A DNA stretch of 20,653 nt. It comes from Synergistaceae bacterium UBA1037 (lineage in GTDB: Bacteria; Synergistota; Synergistia; Synergistales; Synergistaceae). The first letter of the stretch is position 1. Each line of letters opens with the position of its first letter. Below the pieces are notes generated by a model. The model was not told where the DNA came from and made no database searches. It was given only the letters and a program-made list of their open reading frames with translations. The stretch covers positions 93,924 to 114,576 of the forward strand of contig DCEE01000020.1 of NCBI GenBank assembly GCA_002316795.1, written 5' to 3'. Shown piece by piece: positions 1 to 7,813 of this stretch. A program made the position numbers and the translations under genes.

Positions 1-920
1 CAGCCTTCCAGGCTGTACTCCATGACCCATCTCAGAAGTGCTGTATTTGCTTCGCCGTGCGGCACATGGTACTGCCCGCCGAGAGGGTATGCCATCGCAT
101 GTACCCCCGCTGTCCCGGACATAGAAAAAGCCATCCCCGCCGTCATGCTTCCGTAGGACTGGGCCTCTCTTGCATAGAGGTTATGTCCGTTGAGGACGCA
201 CTCTGTGAGGTTGGAATAAATGTTTTTTATTGCGATCAGTGCCAGGTCCTGCGTGAAACGATTAGTTCCGAGGGAGAGAAAAGCTTCGACGCCGTGAACT
301 AGGGCGTCCATCCCCGATGCCGCAGTTATATGCGGAGGAAGGTCAAGGGTAAGTTCAGGGTCAACAATTGCAATGTCTGCGACCAGGAACCTGCTGGATA
401 TTCCCTTTTTCATCTTCTCCTCAGCGAATGAAAAAACGGCAACGGCGGATACCTCCGATCCGCTCCCCGATGTAGTCGGTATCATTATTGTCGGGAGACC
501 TTTTCGGGGGATCTTCTCGCTCCCTACCATCTCAGAGACTTCTATATCAGGATTTTCTGCCATCACGGCAGCCATTTTTGCAAAGTCCATGGAACTTCCG
601 CCCCCAAAGGCGATAAGAGAGTCGAAAGAACCTTCTCTGATGTAAGAGACGGCATCTTCCAGAAGTTCCACAGGGGGCTCCGGTTCCACCCTGTCCCAGT
701 GCCCCGGCATCATCCCAAGTTCAGAGCACCCTTCCATCAGGCATGCGAGACGGCTGCTTTTTGCCATCTGTGTGCCGGTTATGAAGAGCGGCCTTTTCGA
801 CCCGAGTCGCAAAGCTTTTTCAGGCGCCTGACGCGAAGAGCCTGACTCAAAGATCACTTCCTGCGGCATCCTGAATCTGAACGGTTTCATTAAATTTGTG
901 TCACAAGCCGAAAGAACCAT
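1..920 (-). CDS. Iron-containing alcohol dehydrogenase (partial, C-terminus beyond window)
   Basis: Likely NAD(P)-dependent, metal-dependent oxidation/reduction of an alcohol or aldehyde in the cytoplasm; substrate unknown. Reading the minus strand from 920 gives 306 residues with no stop before the window edge; the family is usually about 380-400 residues, so roughly the last 80-90 are missing. The nucleotide-binding loop GGGSSMDFAK lies at residues 106-115, and PTTSGSGSE at about 148-156 is typical of the family. The four metal ligands are visible: Asp205 and His209 (GMDALVHGVE), His274 (GVHAMAYPLGG) and His288 (HVPHGEAN). The ATG at 918-920 is preferred over the in-frame ATG at 888-890 because only the former has a Shine-Dalgarno (AGGGGTG, about 8 nt upstream). 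It begins 16 nt after the prepilin peptidase stop, so the two are probably co-transcribed. Confidence 0.93.
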   Translation of the reverse strand, partial: MVLSACDTNLMKPFRFRMPQEVIFESGSSRQAPEKALRLGSKRPLFITGTQMAKSSRLACLMEGCSELGMMPGHWDRVEPEPPVELLEDAVSYIREGSFDSLIAFGGGSSMDFAKMAAVMAENPDIEVSEMVGSEKIPRKGLPTIMIPTTSGSGSEVSAVAVFSFAEEKMKKGISSRFLVADIAIVDPELTLDLPPHITAASGMDALVHGVEAFLSLGTNRFTQDLALIAIKNIYSNLTECVLNGHNLYAREAQSYGSMTAGMAFSMSGTAGVHAMAYPLGGQYHVPHGEANTALLRWVMEYSLEG

Positions 921-936
921 GTAATTTACACCCCTG

Positions 937-1713
937 TCATATATTGGACCAGGGCCAGCCGAGGCTGAAACCCAGGTATTCAAAGATAAACCGCCCTGTG
1001 AATATTGCCAGGATGCATCCGGCTGCCAGATAAGGGCCAAGTGCCACCGCATCCTTCCTGCTGAGTTTTTTCGCGGCCAGTAGCGGGATCACTATCGCTC
1101 CGCTTGACATAAAGCCAAGATAGAGGCTGAGAATGGTAAGCTTCCATCCCAGAAGGGCTCCGACCCCAAGCATCATCATCGCGTCTCCCATGCCCATGCC
1201 GCCGCGGCTCAGCAAAACGATAGCATAAATAAAGAGAAATCCCAGCGCTGCTCCCATCGCTCCGTCGATCAGGGCGGAAAATCCTCCCGAAAGCCTTGCA
1301 AGCATTGAGACAGCGGTCATTGCGAGGGCCCACGGATCGTAGATGTAGCCGCTTTCGATGTCTGTGAGAGAGTGGAAGAGCATAAAGAAGAGAGCAATGA
1401 AAGAGAAGAGCAAAGGTGTATCGATGCCCCAGTACCATACCGAGAGCGCTCCTATAACCCCTCCTGTAAGCTCGGATATGAAATGCCGCGGAGGTATCGG
1501 GCTCCTGCAGGTACGGCAGTGTCCGGCAAGCACCAGGTAGGAAATTATGGGAATAAGGTCGAAGAAATTAAGCTTTCTTCCGCACTTGTCGCAGACGGAG
1601 CGCTCGTTGCCCCACCATTTTTTCTCTGACACAGTACGCATAGCCGCGGCATTGATGAAAGAACCTATGACCGCCCCTGCGGCAAAACCCATGAATATGG
1701 TTATACTTTCCAT
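937..1713 (-). CDS. pilD: Type IV prepilin peptidase / N-methyltransferase (A24 family)
   Basis: Integral inner-membrane aspartyl protease that cleaves the leader of type IV pilins and pseudopilins and methylates the new N-terminus. The 258-residue protein has the full bifunctional layout: an N-terminal hydrophobic segment with GSFINAAAMR, a cytoplasmic zinc-type domain with Cys41/Cys44 and Cys66/Cys69, then several membrane helices carrying the two catalytic aspartates, Asp118 (SLTDIESGYIYD) and Asp177 (GMGD). GPYLAAG at 226-232 matches the family's GPxLAxG signature. The residue after GMGDA is Met where Lys is usual (GxGDxKL). The ATG start is supported by GAGGGG about 7 nt upstream. No pilin or secretion genes lie nearby; the downstream gene is an alcohol dehydrogenase. 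Confidence 0.93.
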   Translation of the reverse strand: MESITIFMGFAAGAVIGSFINAAAMRTVSEKKWWGNERSVCDKCGRKLNFFDLIPIISYLVLAGHCRTCRSPIPPRHFISELTGGVIGALSVWYWGIDTPLLFSFIALFFMLFHSLTDIESGYIYDPWALAMTAVSMLARLSGGFSALIDGAMGAALGFLFIYAIVLLSRGGMGMGDAMMMLGVGALLGWKLTILSLYLGFMSSGAIVIPLLAAKKLSRKDAVALGPYLAAGCILAIFTGRFIFEYLGFSLGWPWSNI

Positions 1714-1778
1714 GTGGACACCCCTCTTGGCGGAGGTTAAAATAAGCCTGCAAGCGCAAGATCATAACTACATTCTGC

Positions 1779-1783
1779 AGGAG
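1779..1783 (+). promoter_or_regulatory. Ribosome-binding site fixing the tautomerase start
   Basis: AGGAG lies 9 nt before the ATG at 1793-1795. An earlier in-frame ATG at 1784 directly abuts the AGGAG and would put three extra residues in front of the catalytic proline. The 1793 start is therefore chosen. Confidence 0.7.
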
Positions 1784-1792
1784 ATGAAAGCC

Positions 1793-2005
1793 ATGCCCAT
1801 CGTAGTAGTGAACATCAAAGAGGGTCGCACACTGGAACAGAAGCGCGACATGGTGACGAAAGTCACCGATGCTCTTTGTGAGACTATGGAGGTCCCTAAA
1901 ACGTCAGTCCGCATAATCATCAACGAAATGGCAAACGACAATTTTGCGATCGCCGGCACCCTTATATGCGACAACCCGGATGCCCAGGTCAAGAAAAAGA
2001 GTTAG
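1793..2005 (+). CDS. 4-oxalocrotonate tautomerase family enzyme
   Basis: Small tautomerase-superfamily enzyme that uses an N-terminal proline as general base for keto-enol isomerisation of 2-oxo/2-hydroxy acids; family members normally form hexamers. The 70-residue product begins MPIVVVNIKEG. After Met removal it shows Pro1, Arg11, Arg39 and Phe50, exactly the numbered active-site residues of classical 4-OT. A longer open frame starts upstream at 1547, but the Shine-Dalgarno and the need for Pro1 fix the start here. It is the only plus-strand gene in the left half, it is divergent from the prepilin peptidase (79-nt gap), and it converges on the acyltransferase gene with a 4-nt overlap of the two stop codons. 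No other aromatic-degradation genes are near, so the physiological substrate is unknown. Confidence 0.92.
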   Translation: MPIVVVNIKEGRTLEQKRDMVTKVTDALCETMEVPKTSVRIIINEMANDNFAIAGTLICDNPDAQVKKKS

Positions 2006-2862
2006 CCGGAAAAGAGCTCCTTGAACCGCTTGTGCTGCCATAGGTACTGTTCAGGCGCTCTGCGAATAATTTTTTCCAGCTCCAGATTCACTTTGGCTGT
2101 AAGTGATCTAAGCGTTGCCTCCCGGTCCTTTGTTTTTTCCCATTCGATCGGGGGGCCTATCACCAGTTTGAAACGGAACGGCTCTATCCTGATACACTGG
2201 TACGGCAGAATGGGAGCTCCCGATATCCAGGCAAATACTGCAGCTCCCTGAAAAGTGCTCGTCTCGTGTCCGAAGAAGGGGACCAAGATCCCGTCTCCCC
2301 CGCCGTGTTGGTCTGCCGCAAGACCTATCAGTTCATTTTTCCTAAGTATGCCGACAGCTCTCGTCATCGGCTCATCTTTCCCCAGTGTACGAAGACCGCC
2401 GTTTCGTCTCAGCGTATCTATAAGCTCCCGCTGGAAGGGATCGTCGGAATGACGGACCACGCCTACGCCCCTGCAGTTCCTTCCCAGCCAGGCCGCGGCA
2501 TGTTCCCAGTTTCCGCAGTGGGCTGAGACAACAATTACTCCTCTGTCGCCGGCAAAAGCCCGGTCCATGTGTTCTCTTCCTTCGATCTCAACGATCCATT
2601 TGTCAACGAGGGAGGGATCTCTCTGCCATGAGAGCATTTCTATGCCTGTCCATATCATGCTCCTGTAAGATCCGTCAAGCATCTTCCTTTTTTCGGCGTC
2701 AGTTTTTTCCGGGAAAACGAGTTCGATGTTTTTTTGTGCGACCTTTTTCCTTGGCGCGATGAGCCTGACAGGGATGAAAAGGAAATAAAAAAGAGCCGTG
2801 GCTCTCCATCCCGGTTTTATCATTTTTGCAAAACGGATAAAATATCTGAGTTTCCGATCCAT
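2002..2862 (-). CDS. Lipid A biosynthesis (KDO2-lipid IVA-type) acyltransferase, LpxL/HtrB family
   Basis: Inner-membrane enzyme expected to transfer a secondary acyl chain to lipid A, or a related lysophospholipid-type reaction. The 286-residue protein has an N-terminal hydrophobic anchor at about 22-35 (ATALFYFLFIPVRL). The catalytic H-x4-E motif is at His115-Glu120 (AHCGNWE). Family blocks follow: LAADQHGGGDG at 181-191, FFGHETSTFQGAA at 196-208, and a C-terminal PEQYLWQHKRFK at 270-281. The start has AGGAG about 7 nt upstream. It lies downstream of tyrS after a 235-nt gap and probably has its own promoter. Its presence indicates an outer membrane with lipid A. Which acyl position or chain it uses cannot be read from the sequence. 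Confidence 0.92.
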   Translation of the reverse strand: MDRKLRYFIRFAKMIKPGWRATALFYFLFIPVRLIAPRKKVAQKNIELVFPEKTDAEKRKMLDGSYRSMIWTGIEMLSWQRDPSLVDKWIVEIEGREHMDRAFAGDRGVIVVSAHCGNWEHAAAWLGRNCRGVGVVRHSDDPFQRELIDTLRRNGGLRTLGKDEPMTRAVGILRKNELIGLAADQHGGGDGILVPFFGHETSTFQGAAVFAWISGAPILPYQCIRIEPFRFKLVIGPPIEWEKTKDREATLRSLTAKVNLELEKIIRRAPEQYLWQHKRFKELFSG

Positions 2863-3002
2863 ATCAAAGCTCCTAATAATTTACATCTGACTTCAGGTGG
2901 CGGCAAAAAATAAAGGCGGCAGGATCATCAGTTTCAGTCCGTTTAGATCACGGTGCATCCAGGGACATGGCATGCCGGCTGCCCGTTCAAAGAAGGTCCC
3001 TC

Positions 3003-3044
3003 AAAAACTGAAAAACGCTGGAAAGGTCTTCTGTTTTTTTTCAG
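3003..3044 (-). terminator. Possible weak rho-independent terminator downstream of tyrS
   Basis: On the minus strand an 8-bp inverted repeat (CTGAAAAA ... TTTTTCAG, about 21-nt loop) is followed at once by TTTTT. The stem is AT-rich, which makes it weak, but its place between tyrS and the acyltransferase gene suits a terminator. Confidence 0.35.
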
Positions 3045-3097
3045 ATCGCAACGATCCCCGCGCTGCATGCTCCTGAAATGGTTCTAAAGGTAAAATC

Positions 3098-4378
3098 TCA
3101 GTCTCCGAATTTGACCAGTCTGAAATCTTTCTTGCCTACCCGCAGCTGAACATATCCACCGCTAAGGAGGTCTTCTGACGAAAGCTGCCTTGTCTCTTCT
3201 GTGACTTTGTCTCCGTTGAGGTAGACTCCGCCCTCTTTTATTTTACGTTTTGCCTCACCCTTTGAGGCGCATCCGCCTGAAAGCACAAGAAGATCTGTGA
3301 TCGGGCCGCCGATCGCCAAGCCGGTCTCTGCAAAAGGGATCTCTGCAGACAGTGTGCCAAGGAGTTCGGCATCTGCTTCCCTTATGTCCATTTCTCCGAA
3401 GAGTATGGCGCTTGCGTCCTTTGCCCTTTTCGCGGCATCTTCTCCATGAACCCTGCAGGTAAGGTCCAATGCGAGCTTTTTCTGGGCCACCCTTAAATGC
3501 GGATTTTTATTGTGATCTTCGATGATGGCGCTTATTTCATCAAGTTCCATGAATGTGAAAAGCTTATATAGCTTTTCAAGGTCGCTGTCGTCGACATTTA
3601 TCCAGAACTGATAGAACTTGTATATGCTTGTGCGGTGTGTAGAGAGGTAGACGGCTCCGCTCTCAGATTTTCCAAACTTCTGTCCCTGTGCGTTGAGCAG
3701 CAGCGGGAACGTAATACCGTAGCACTGGCCCCCTGATTTTTTGCGCGCGAGGTCCATGCCCGCGATGATGTTCACCTGCTGGTCGTTCCCCCCCATCTGG
3801 AGGGTGCAGTTCAATTCGTTGTACATGTGGTTGAAGTCGTATGCCTGCAGAAGGATGTAGGAGAGCTCAGTGTAGGTTATCGACTTGTCGGGGTCGAGTA
3901 CCCGGTTCCTGACGTAATCCCTGTTGACAAGAAAACTTACGGAGAAGTATTTTCCTATGTCCCTGAGGAACTCTATGTAATTGAGTTTTTTGAGCCACTC
4001 GTTGTTGTTTACAAGGATCGCGCTGTTCTCCCCGCAGTTGAAATCAAGGAAGTGCTCCAGCTGTTTTGCTATCCGGCTTACGTTGTAACTTATCTCTTCC
4101 TCGGAGAGAAGGTTTCTCTCCGCGCTTTTGCCAGAAGGGTCGCCGATCCGCCCTGTGCCTCCGCCGGCAAGGGCTATTGGACGATGTCCGAGGCGCTGCA
4201 TCCAGGCAAGCCCCATTATCGCCACGAGGTTCCCCACGTGGAGGCTGTCGGCGCTTGGATCAAAGCCGATATAACCTGTTACCATGCTTTTCATAAAGTG
4301 CTCCTCAAGCTCTTCGTTGTGGCTGCTCCACTCGACGAATCCACGTTCCTTCAAAACATTCAGCGCATTGCAGTACAT
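3098..4378 (-). CDS. tyrS: Tyrosyl-tRNA synthetase
   Basis: Class I cytoplasmic aminoacyl-tRNA synthetase charging tRNA-Tyr with tyrosine. The 426-residue length is normal for bacterial TyrRS. The HIGH-type motif is HVGN at 47-50 (PSADSLHVGN). Next come GGGTGRIGDPSGKS at 72-84, YILLQAYDFNHMY at 174-186 and the KMSKS-type loop KFGKS at 234-238. A C-terminal S4 RNA-binding domain covers about 355-420 (SKGEAKRKIKEGGVYLNG). The usual GGSDQWGNI motif reads GGNDQQVNI at 196-204: the conserved Trp is Gln here, but the ligand-side Asp and Gln remain. GGAGGG lies 8 nt before the ATG. The upstream gap is only 111 nt and holds no T-box leader. Confidence 0.97.
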   Translation of the reverse strand: MYCNALNVLKERGFVEWSSHNEELEEHFMKSMVTGYIGFDPSADSLHVGNLVAIMGLAWMQRLGHRPIALAGGGTGRIGDPSGKSAERNLLSEEEISYNVSRIAKQLEHFLDFNCGENSAILVNNNEWLKKLNYIEFLRDIGKYFSVSFLVNRDYVRNRVLDPDKSITYTELSYILLQAYDFNHMYNELNCTLQMGGNDQQVNIIAGMDLARKKSGGQCYGITFPLLLNAQGQKFGKSESGAVYLSTHRTSIYKFYQFWINVDDSDLEKLYKLFTFMELDEISAIIEDHNKNPHLRVAQKKLALDLTCRVHGEDAAKRAKDASAILFGEMDIREADAELLGTLSAEIPFAETGLAIGGPITDLLVLSGGCASKGEAKRKIKEGGVYLNGDKVTEETRQLSSEDLLSGGYVQLRVGKKDFRLVKFGD

Positions 4379-4489
4379 TTATTTTTCCCTCCGGTTATAT
4401 TACAGTCAGTTTATTGTTTTTTTGGACATACAAACTTAGTCCCATAACACCAAGTATCTCTGCCCGAGTGGTCAGGGCATAAAAGCCTG

Positions 4490-6031
4490 CTATTTTGAGT
4501 CGATGTACCAGTCGATCCTTCCCGACTCCGCTGTCTCCCATACAATAAGGGCCTTTCCCATTCTCTTCAGGACATTTCCAAAAGAGTCCGAGATCCCCTG
4601 ATCAAAGGGGGAGAAAGATGAGTCAGGCTGGAAGATGTCCTCCGTGTCACCTTCGTAGTACCCTTCGTCGTTGATGTCCGGCTCGTTCATGAAGGCATTC
4701 ATTTTAGTCATGTCGCTCAGGGCGGCACCTACCTTGGGCAGGTCTGCAACCAACCATCCCACTGCCTTTTCGTTATCTTTCAGGAATCTGCCCAGACTTA
4801 CCTTTCCTTTGAGAGATTCGGGCGAGAGGAGGCCAAGGACTGCTATGTTTTCTTTGCCTGCACCCACCACAGAAAAAGGCAGGTTCGTGCTGCCGCCCAA
4901 ATCGAAACCGGCAAGCGGTTTAGGTTCGGCGCCGAAGAATAATTTGTTCCAAAAAGCATCTACCAGTTCTGCCATGAGAGCTTTGTCACCGGTAAATTGC
5001 ACCATGATACCCGGCAGAGAAAACCAGAGAAGCTTGTTGTATCCGCCAACCGAGAAAATAGTCTCCCCTGACAGTATCTTCTGTATTTGTTTGTCTTCCA
5101 GTCCCATTGATGAGCCAAGTTCGCCGATCGTCTTGAGCGGGAAGGGCCACTCTTTCGGTGATCCCTTCAGTTCAGGGAGGTTCATGCCCGCTGAGAGAAG
5201 AAGCGGGTCAGGGATGATGGAGTTTGCAATATCCCACGTCTTGGGCTTGAGTGACTTAAGAAAGATCGGAGAGATCCTTTTGTCGAGTCCTTCTGTCCTC
5301 CAGACAGCTTCACCTGCTTTGCCGGACTCTTTGTCAGCCTTCTGCGACCTCCAGGAGACCCTCAGCGTCAGAGGTTCTTTTCGTTCCTCCCCAGCAAAAA
5401 TGAGTCCCCCGTCAGATATGATCATATGTGCCGGCCAGGATTTTTCTTTTTCCCATATTTTCTTTGGAATGCCCTTTACAGAACCCGATCTCACGTCGAG
5501 CATCCTGGAGAATGAATCCCTGTCATGGGTGATCAGTGCAATATCCCTTTCGGTCCTGTAGAAGACTGAGCTGTCCCTTGTCCTGACCTCCCACGAACTT
5601 TTGTCTCCCGCTTTTATGGCCTCGGCGGATCCCAGCTCCTTTTTCCAGGAAGGTGGGAACTCACCCTTTGAGAGCGAAGCAGTATCTTCCTTATCAAGCC
5701 TTACTACGGCAAAGATGTCAATGATGCCGTCTCTGCTGTTTTCTATAAGGACAGCACACTCTTTTGCGCTTCTCGCAAGAGAGAGGATAATACTTCCTGA
5801 AGATCCTTCCCTGAAGAATGCATACTGACCCTCCGTAAGGAGAGCGGAAAGAGAAACAGGATAATATCCTTCTTTCGCCTCAAAGAACGCGTAAGGATCG
5901 GATCCTGAAGGGAGCGGCAGCCTTGATGCAAGGACTGCAGGACCTTTTGTGCCGATATATGCAAACAGGCCAAAGAGCACGGCCGCCGCCGTACATGTGA
6001 TCAGTACAAACAATTTGACCTTCTTTGACAT
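4490..6031 (-). CDS. Membrane-anchored protein of unknown function (513 aa)
   Basis: I do not recognise this protein. It starts MSKKVKLF, followed by a single hydrophobic segment at about 7-26, with no signal-peptidase-II Cys. It is therefore probably anchored in the inner membrane by an uncleaved signal, with about 485 residues in the periplasm. The exported part is mixed alpha/beta in character, with repeated hydrophobic-plus-charged stretches and conspicuous Trp residues. An acidic linker (about 460-485, rich in Asp, Glu, Tyr) precedes a short C-terminal segment ending in IDWYIDSK. No catalytic signature is visible. A large exported protein with an N-terminal anchor resembles DUF3352-like periplasmic proteins in layout only. 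The start has AGGAG 8-9 nt upstream, and a promoter-like sequence lies 60-90 nt upstream, so it can be transcribed alone. The strand and close spacing also allow read-through from the MBL gene. Confidence 0.85.
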   Translation of the reverse strand: MSKKVKLFVLITCTAAAVLFGLFAYIGTKGPAVLASRLPLPSGSDPYAFFEAKEGYYPVSLSALLTEGQYAFFREGSSGSIILSLARSAKECAVLIENSRDGIIDIFAVVRLDKEDTASLSKGEFPPSWKKELGSAEAIKAGDKSSWEVRTRDSSVFYRTERDIALITHDRDSFSRMLDVRSGSVKGIPKKIWEKEKSWPAHMIISDGGLIFAGEERKEPLTLRVSWRSQKADKESGKAGEAVWRTEGLDKRISPIFLKSLKPKTWDIANSIIPDPLLLSAGMNLPELKGSPKEWPFPLKTIGELGSSMGLEDKQIQKILSGETIFSVGGYNKLLWFSLPGIMVQFTGDKALMAELVDAFWNKLFFGAEPKPLAGFDLGGSTNLPFSVVGAGKENIAVLGLLSPESLKGKVSLGRFLKDNEKAVGWLVADLPKVGAALSDMTKMNAFMNEPDINDEGYYEGDTEDIFQPDSSFSPFDQGISDSFGNVLKRMGKALIVWETAESGRIDWYIDSK

Positions 6032-6094
6032 CGGTCTCTCTCCTCTTCTGTGATAATTCTCTGTTGCTCATGGTCTGCTTACCGCGACCAGGGT

Positions 6095-6124
6095 ATTATA
6101 TCCCTATTGCCGCCAAAAGTGGAA
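6095..6124 (-). promoter_or_regulatory. Candidate sigma70-type promoter for the 513-aa protein gene
   Basis: A perfect -10 box TATAAT (complement of 6095-6100) lies 18 nt from a weak -35 TTCCAC (complement of 6119-6124). The -10 box is embedded in a GGG/CCC-flanked near-palindrome (GGGATATAATACCC). The inferred start site leaves a leader of about 60 nt. Confidence 0.5.
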
Positions 6125-6127
6125 AGA

Positions 6128-7783
6128 TCACGCGGTTTTCCTGTCTTCCTCTCCCAGCGACGAAGCCGCTTCCAGCAATGTTTTTGCAGATACGAGAAGC
6201 GGCATTATCTTGGCATAGTCTTTGCTGTCTATGGTCAGCCTCTGTATTTCGTCTGCCTTTAGCGTTATCGAGGCAAGCAGCTGCGCGATGTCCTGCGGAC
6301 CGAGTTCGAGCCTGTCGATTATCCGCTGTGAGATGACTGGCATCCTGACCGGCTTTTCCTCTGCAGGGGCAAGCAGGTCTATAGTGTCATTGAGAGCGGG
6401 CACCATTGCAGCGTATCCCTTGTCATTGAGTCCCATTGCGAGGGCTTTTGCAGACTTGGGCTCACCATGGACCACTACGAACCTGGTCTTTTTGGGGAAG
6501 TTTGAGGCCCATTCCAGGAGATCGTTCCTGTCAGCGTGGGCAGAAAAGCCGTTCAGTGTGTGGAACTGGGCCTTTACCGACACATCTTCCCCGGCGATCC
6601 TTATCTCCTTGGCTCCGTCGACAAGCCTGCGGCCAAGCGTTCCATGGGCCTGATATCCAACGAAGAAAACATGCGTGTCCGGTTTGAAGAGGTTGTGTTT
6701 AAGATGGTGCATGATCCTGCCGCCCGAGCACATCCCGCTTCCCGCAAGTATTATCCCGCTTTTCTCTTCGTTTATCGCCCTTGATTCGTCAGCGCTCCTG
6801 ATAAACTGGAAATTTTCTGGTTCGAAGGGGTCGTCACCCTTCAAGAACATCTCTTTAAGTTCCCTTGAGAGGTGCGGAATGTACTTGCCGTATATTTCGG
6901 TCACTTTTACCCCCATCGGGGAATCAAGGTAGATCTTCGGCATCCTGAGATCCGGGTATTTTTTCTGAAAACGGTCGAGTTCGTAGAGTACTCTCTGTGC
7001 CCTGTCCACAACAAATGTCGGCACGAGGACTTTCGCGCTTGTTTTGAGGGCCTCTTTAAGCGCTTCTTCAAATTCTGTCCTGGTGTCCTCAAGTGATTTA
7101 TGAAGCCTGTCTCCGTAAGTTGATTCGATCAACACGAAATCTGCCTCTTCGATCAGGGTCGGAGGTTTTTCAATGACACCTTCATGCGGCCCCAGGTCTC
7201 CCGAAAATACTACCTTAACAGCCTTGTCGCCGTTGTTTTCGGATACCCATGCTTCAATTATGGAACTTCCAAGTATGTGGCCGGCCTCGCGGAAGCGGAC
7301 TTTGAGGCCTCCCATGATCTCAATAACTTCGTCATAAGGGATGGGAGAAAGGAGACCCAGCGAGTCCTCCACTTCATTTTCTGTGTAAAGAGGCTCGACC
7401 GGAGGAAGTCCTTTCCTGCTGTTTTTTCTCGTCCTCCATTCAGCTTCTTCTCCCATCAGCCTCGCTGAATCCCTCCAGAGTATCTCGACAAGCTCCGACG
7501 TGGCAAATGTGCAGAAGATCTTCCCCTTGAACCCTTCTTTGACAAGCAGGGGTATCCTTCCGCTGTGGTCGATGTGGGCGTGTGTCAGGAGAAGCGCGTC
7601 GATCGAAGAGGGGTCGAAAGTGAAGGATTCCCCCTCATGTTTCTCCTCGTCCTGTCCCTGGTGGAAGCCGCAGTCCACAAGGACTTTGTATCTTCCTGTC
7701 TCTATCATGTAATTTGATCCGGTAACCTCTCCGGCCGCTCCGTGGATTTTCAGCTTCAAATCATTCGCCCCTTGGGCTCCCAC
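6128..7783 (-). CDS. MBL-fold beta-CASP metallohydrolase with RNA specificity domain
   Basis: Cytoplasmic zinc hydrolase of the metallo-beta-lactamase/beta-CASP group, whose members process or degrade RNA. The zinc signature HAHIDH is at 68-73. GHILGSS, FSGDLG and STYGDR follow. A beta-CASP domain includes AGSGMCSGGR, and the RMMBL tail includes FSAHADRNDL and VVVHGE. Beyond this an extra C-terminal stretch of about 75 residues looks helical and has no recognised motif. The given interval uses a GTG at 7781-7783 that lacks a Shine-Dalgarno. An in-frame TTG at 7757-7759, with AAGGGG 8 nt upstream, would give MKLKIHGAAGEVTGS, which matches the usual family N-terminus, so 7759 may be the true start (543 aa). 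It is the last gene of the five-gene run, 30 nt after the kinase stop. Confidence 0.93.
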   Translation of the reverse strand: MGAQGANDLKLKIHGAAGEVTGSNYMIETGRYKVLVDCGFHQGQDEEKHEGESFTFDPSSIDALLLTHAHIDHSGRIPLLVKEGFKGKIFCTFATSELVEILWRDSARLMGEEAEWRTRKNSRKGLPPVEPLYTENEVEDSLGLLSPIPYDEVIEIMGGLKVRFREAGHILGSSIIEAWVSENNGDKAVKVVFSGDLGPHEGVIEKPPTLIEEADFVLIESTYGDRLHKSLEDTRTEFEEALKEALKTSAKVLVPTFVVDRAQRVLYELDRFQKKYPDLRMPKIYLDSPMGVKVTEIYGKYIPHLSRELKEMFLKGDDPFEPENFQFIRSADESRAINEEKSGIILAGSGMCSGGRIMHHLKHNLFKPDTHVFFVGYQAHGTLGRRLVDGAKEIRIAGEDVSVKAQFHTLNGFSAHADRNDLLEWASNFPKKTRFVVVHGEPKSAKALAMGLNDKGYAAMVPALNDTIDLLAPAEEKPVRMPVISQRIIDRLELGPQDIAQLLASITLKADEIQRLTIDSKDYAKIMPLLVSAKTLLEAASSLGEEDRKTA

Positions 7784-7813
7784 CTTTCGATCTTTTTGGA
7801 AAACGTATCTGAT

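Noticed and set aside
3043..3056. Short hairpin GATCG-CAA-CGATC downstream of tyrS
   Set aside because: On the minus strand it is followed by an A-run, not a T-run, so it does not act as a terminator for tyrS. No other role is evident.
2863..3097. Possible small RNA or small gene between tyrS and the acyltransferase gene
   Set aside because: Beyond a weak AT-rich hairpin with a T-tract and a GGCATGCC palindrome near 2970, I find no frame with a ribosome-binding site and no clear RNA structure.
4461..4489. Sequence TGCCCGAGTGGTCAGGGCA on the plus strand, like the D-arm region of a tRNA-Ser/Leu/Tyr
   Set aside because: No matching acceptor stem, anticodon arm or T-arm with GGTTCGA follows, and the next bases are the end of a protein gene. 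The 5-bp stem it forms is also not followed by a T-run, so I do not call a terminator.
4379..4489. Possible T-box riboswitch upstream of tyrS
   Set aside because: The gap is only 111 nt, with no T-box core sequence and no terminator/antiterminator pair. The AT-rich part may be a promoter, but no -35/-10 pair is convincing.
4671..5561. Long plus-strand open frame opposite the 513-aa protein gene
   Set aside because: It is antisense to a gene with a good start and ribosome-binding site, is rich in Ser/Pro as expected of a mirrored frame, and resembles no protein family.
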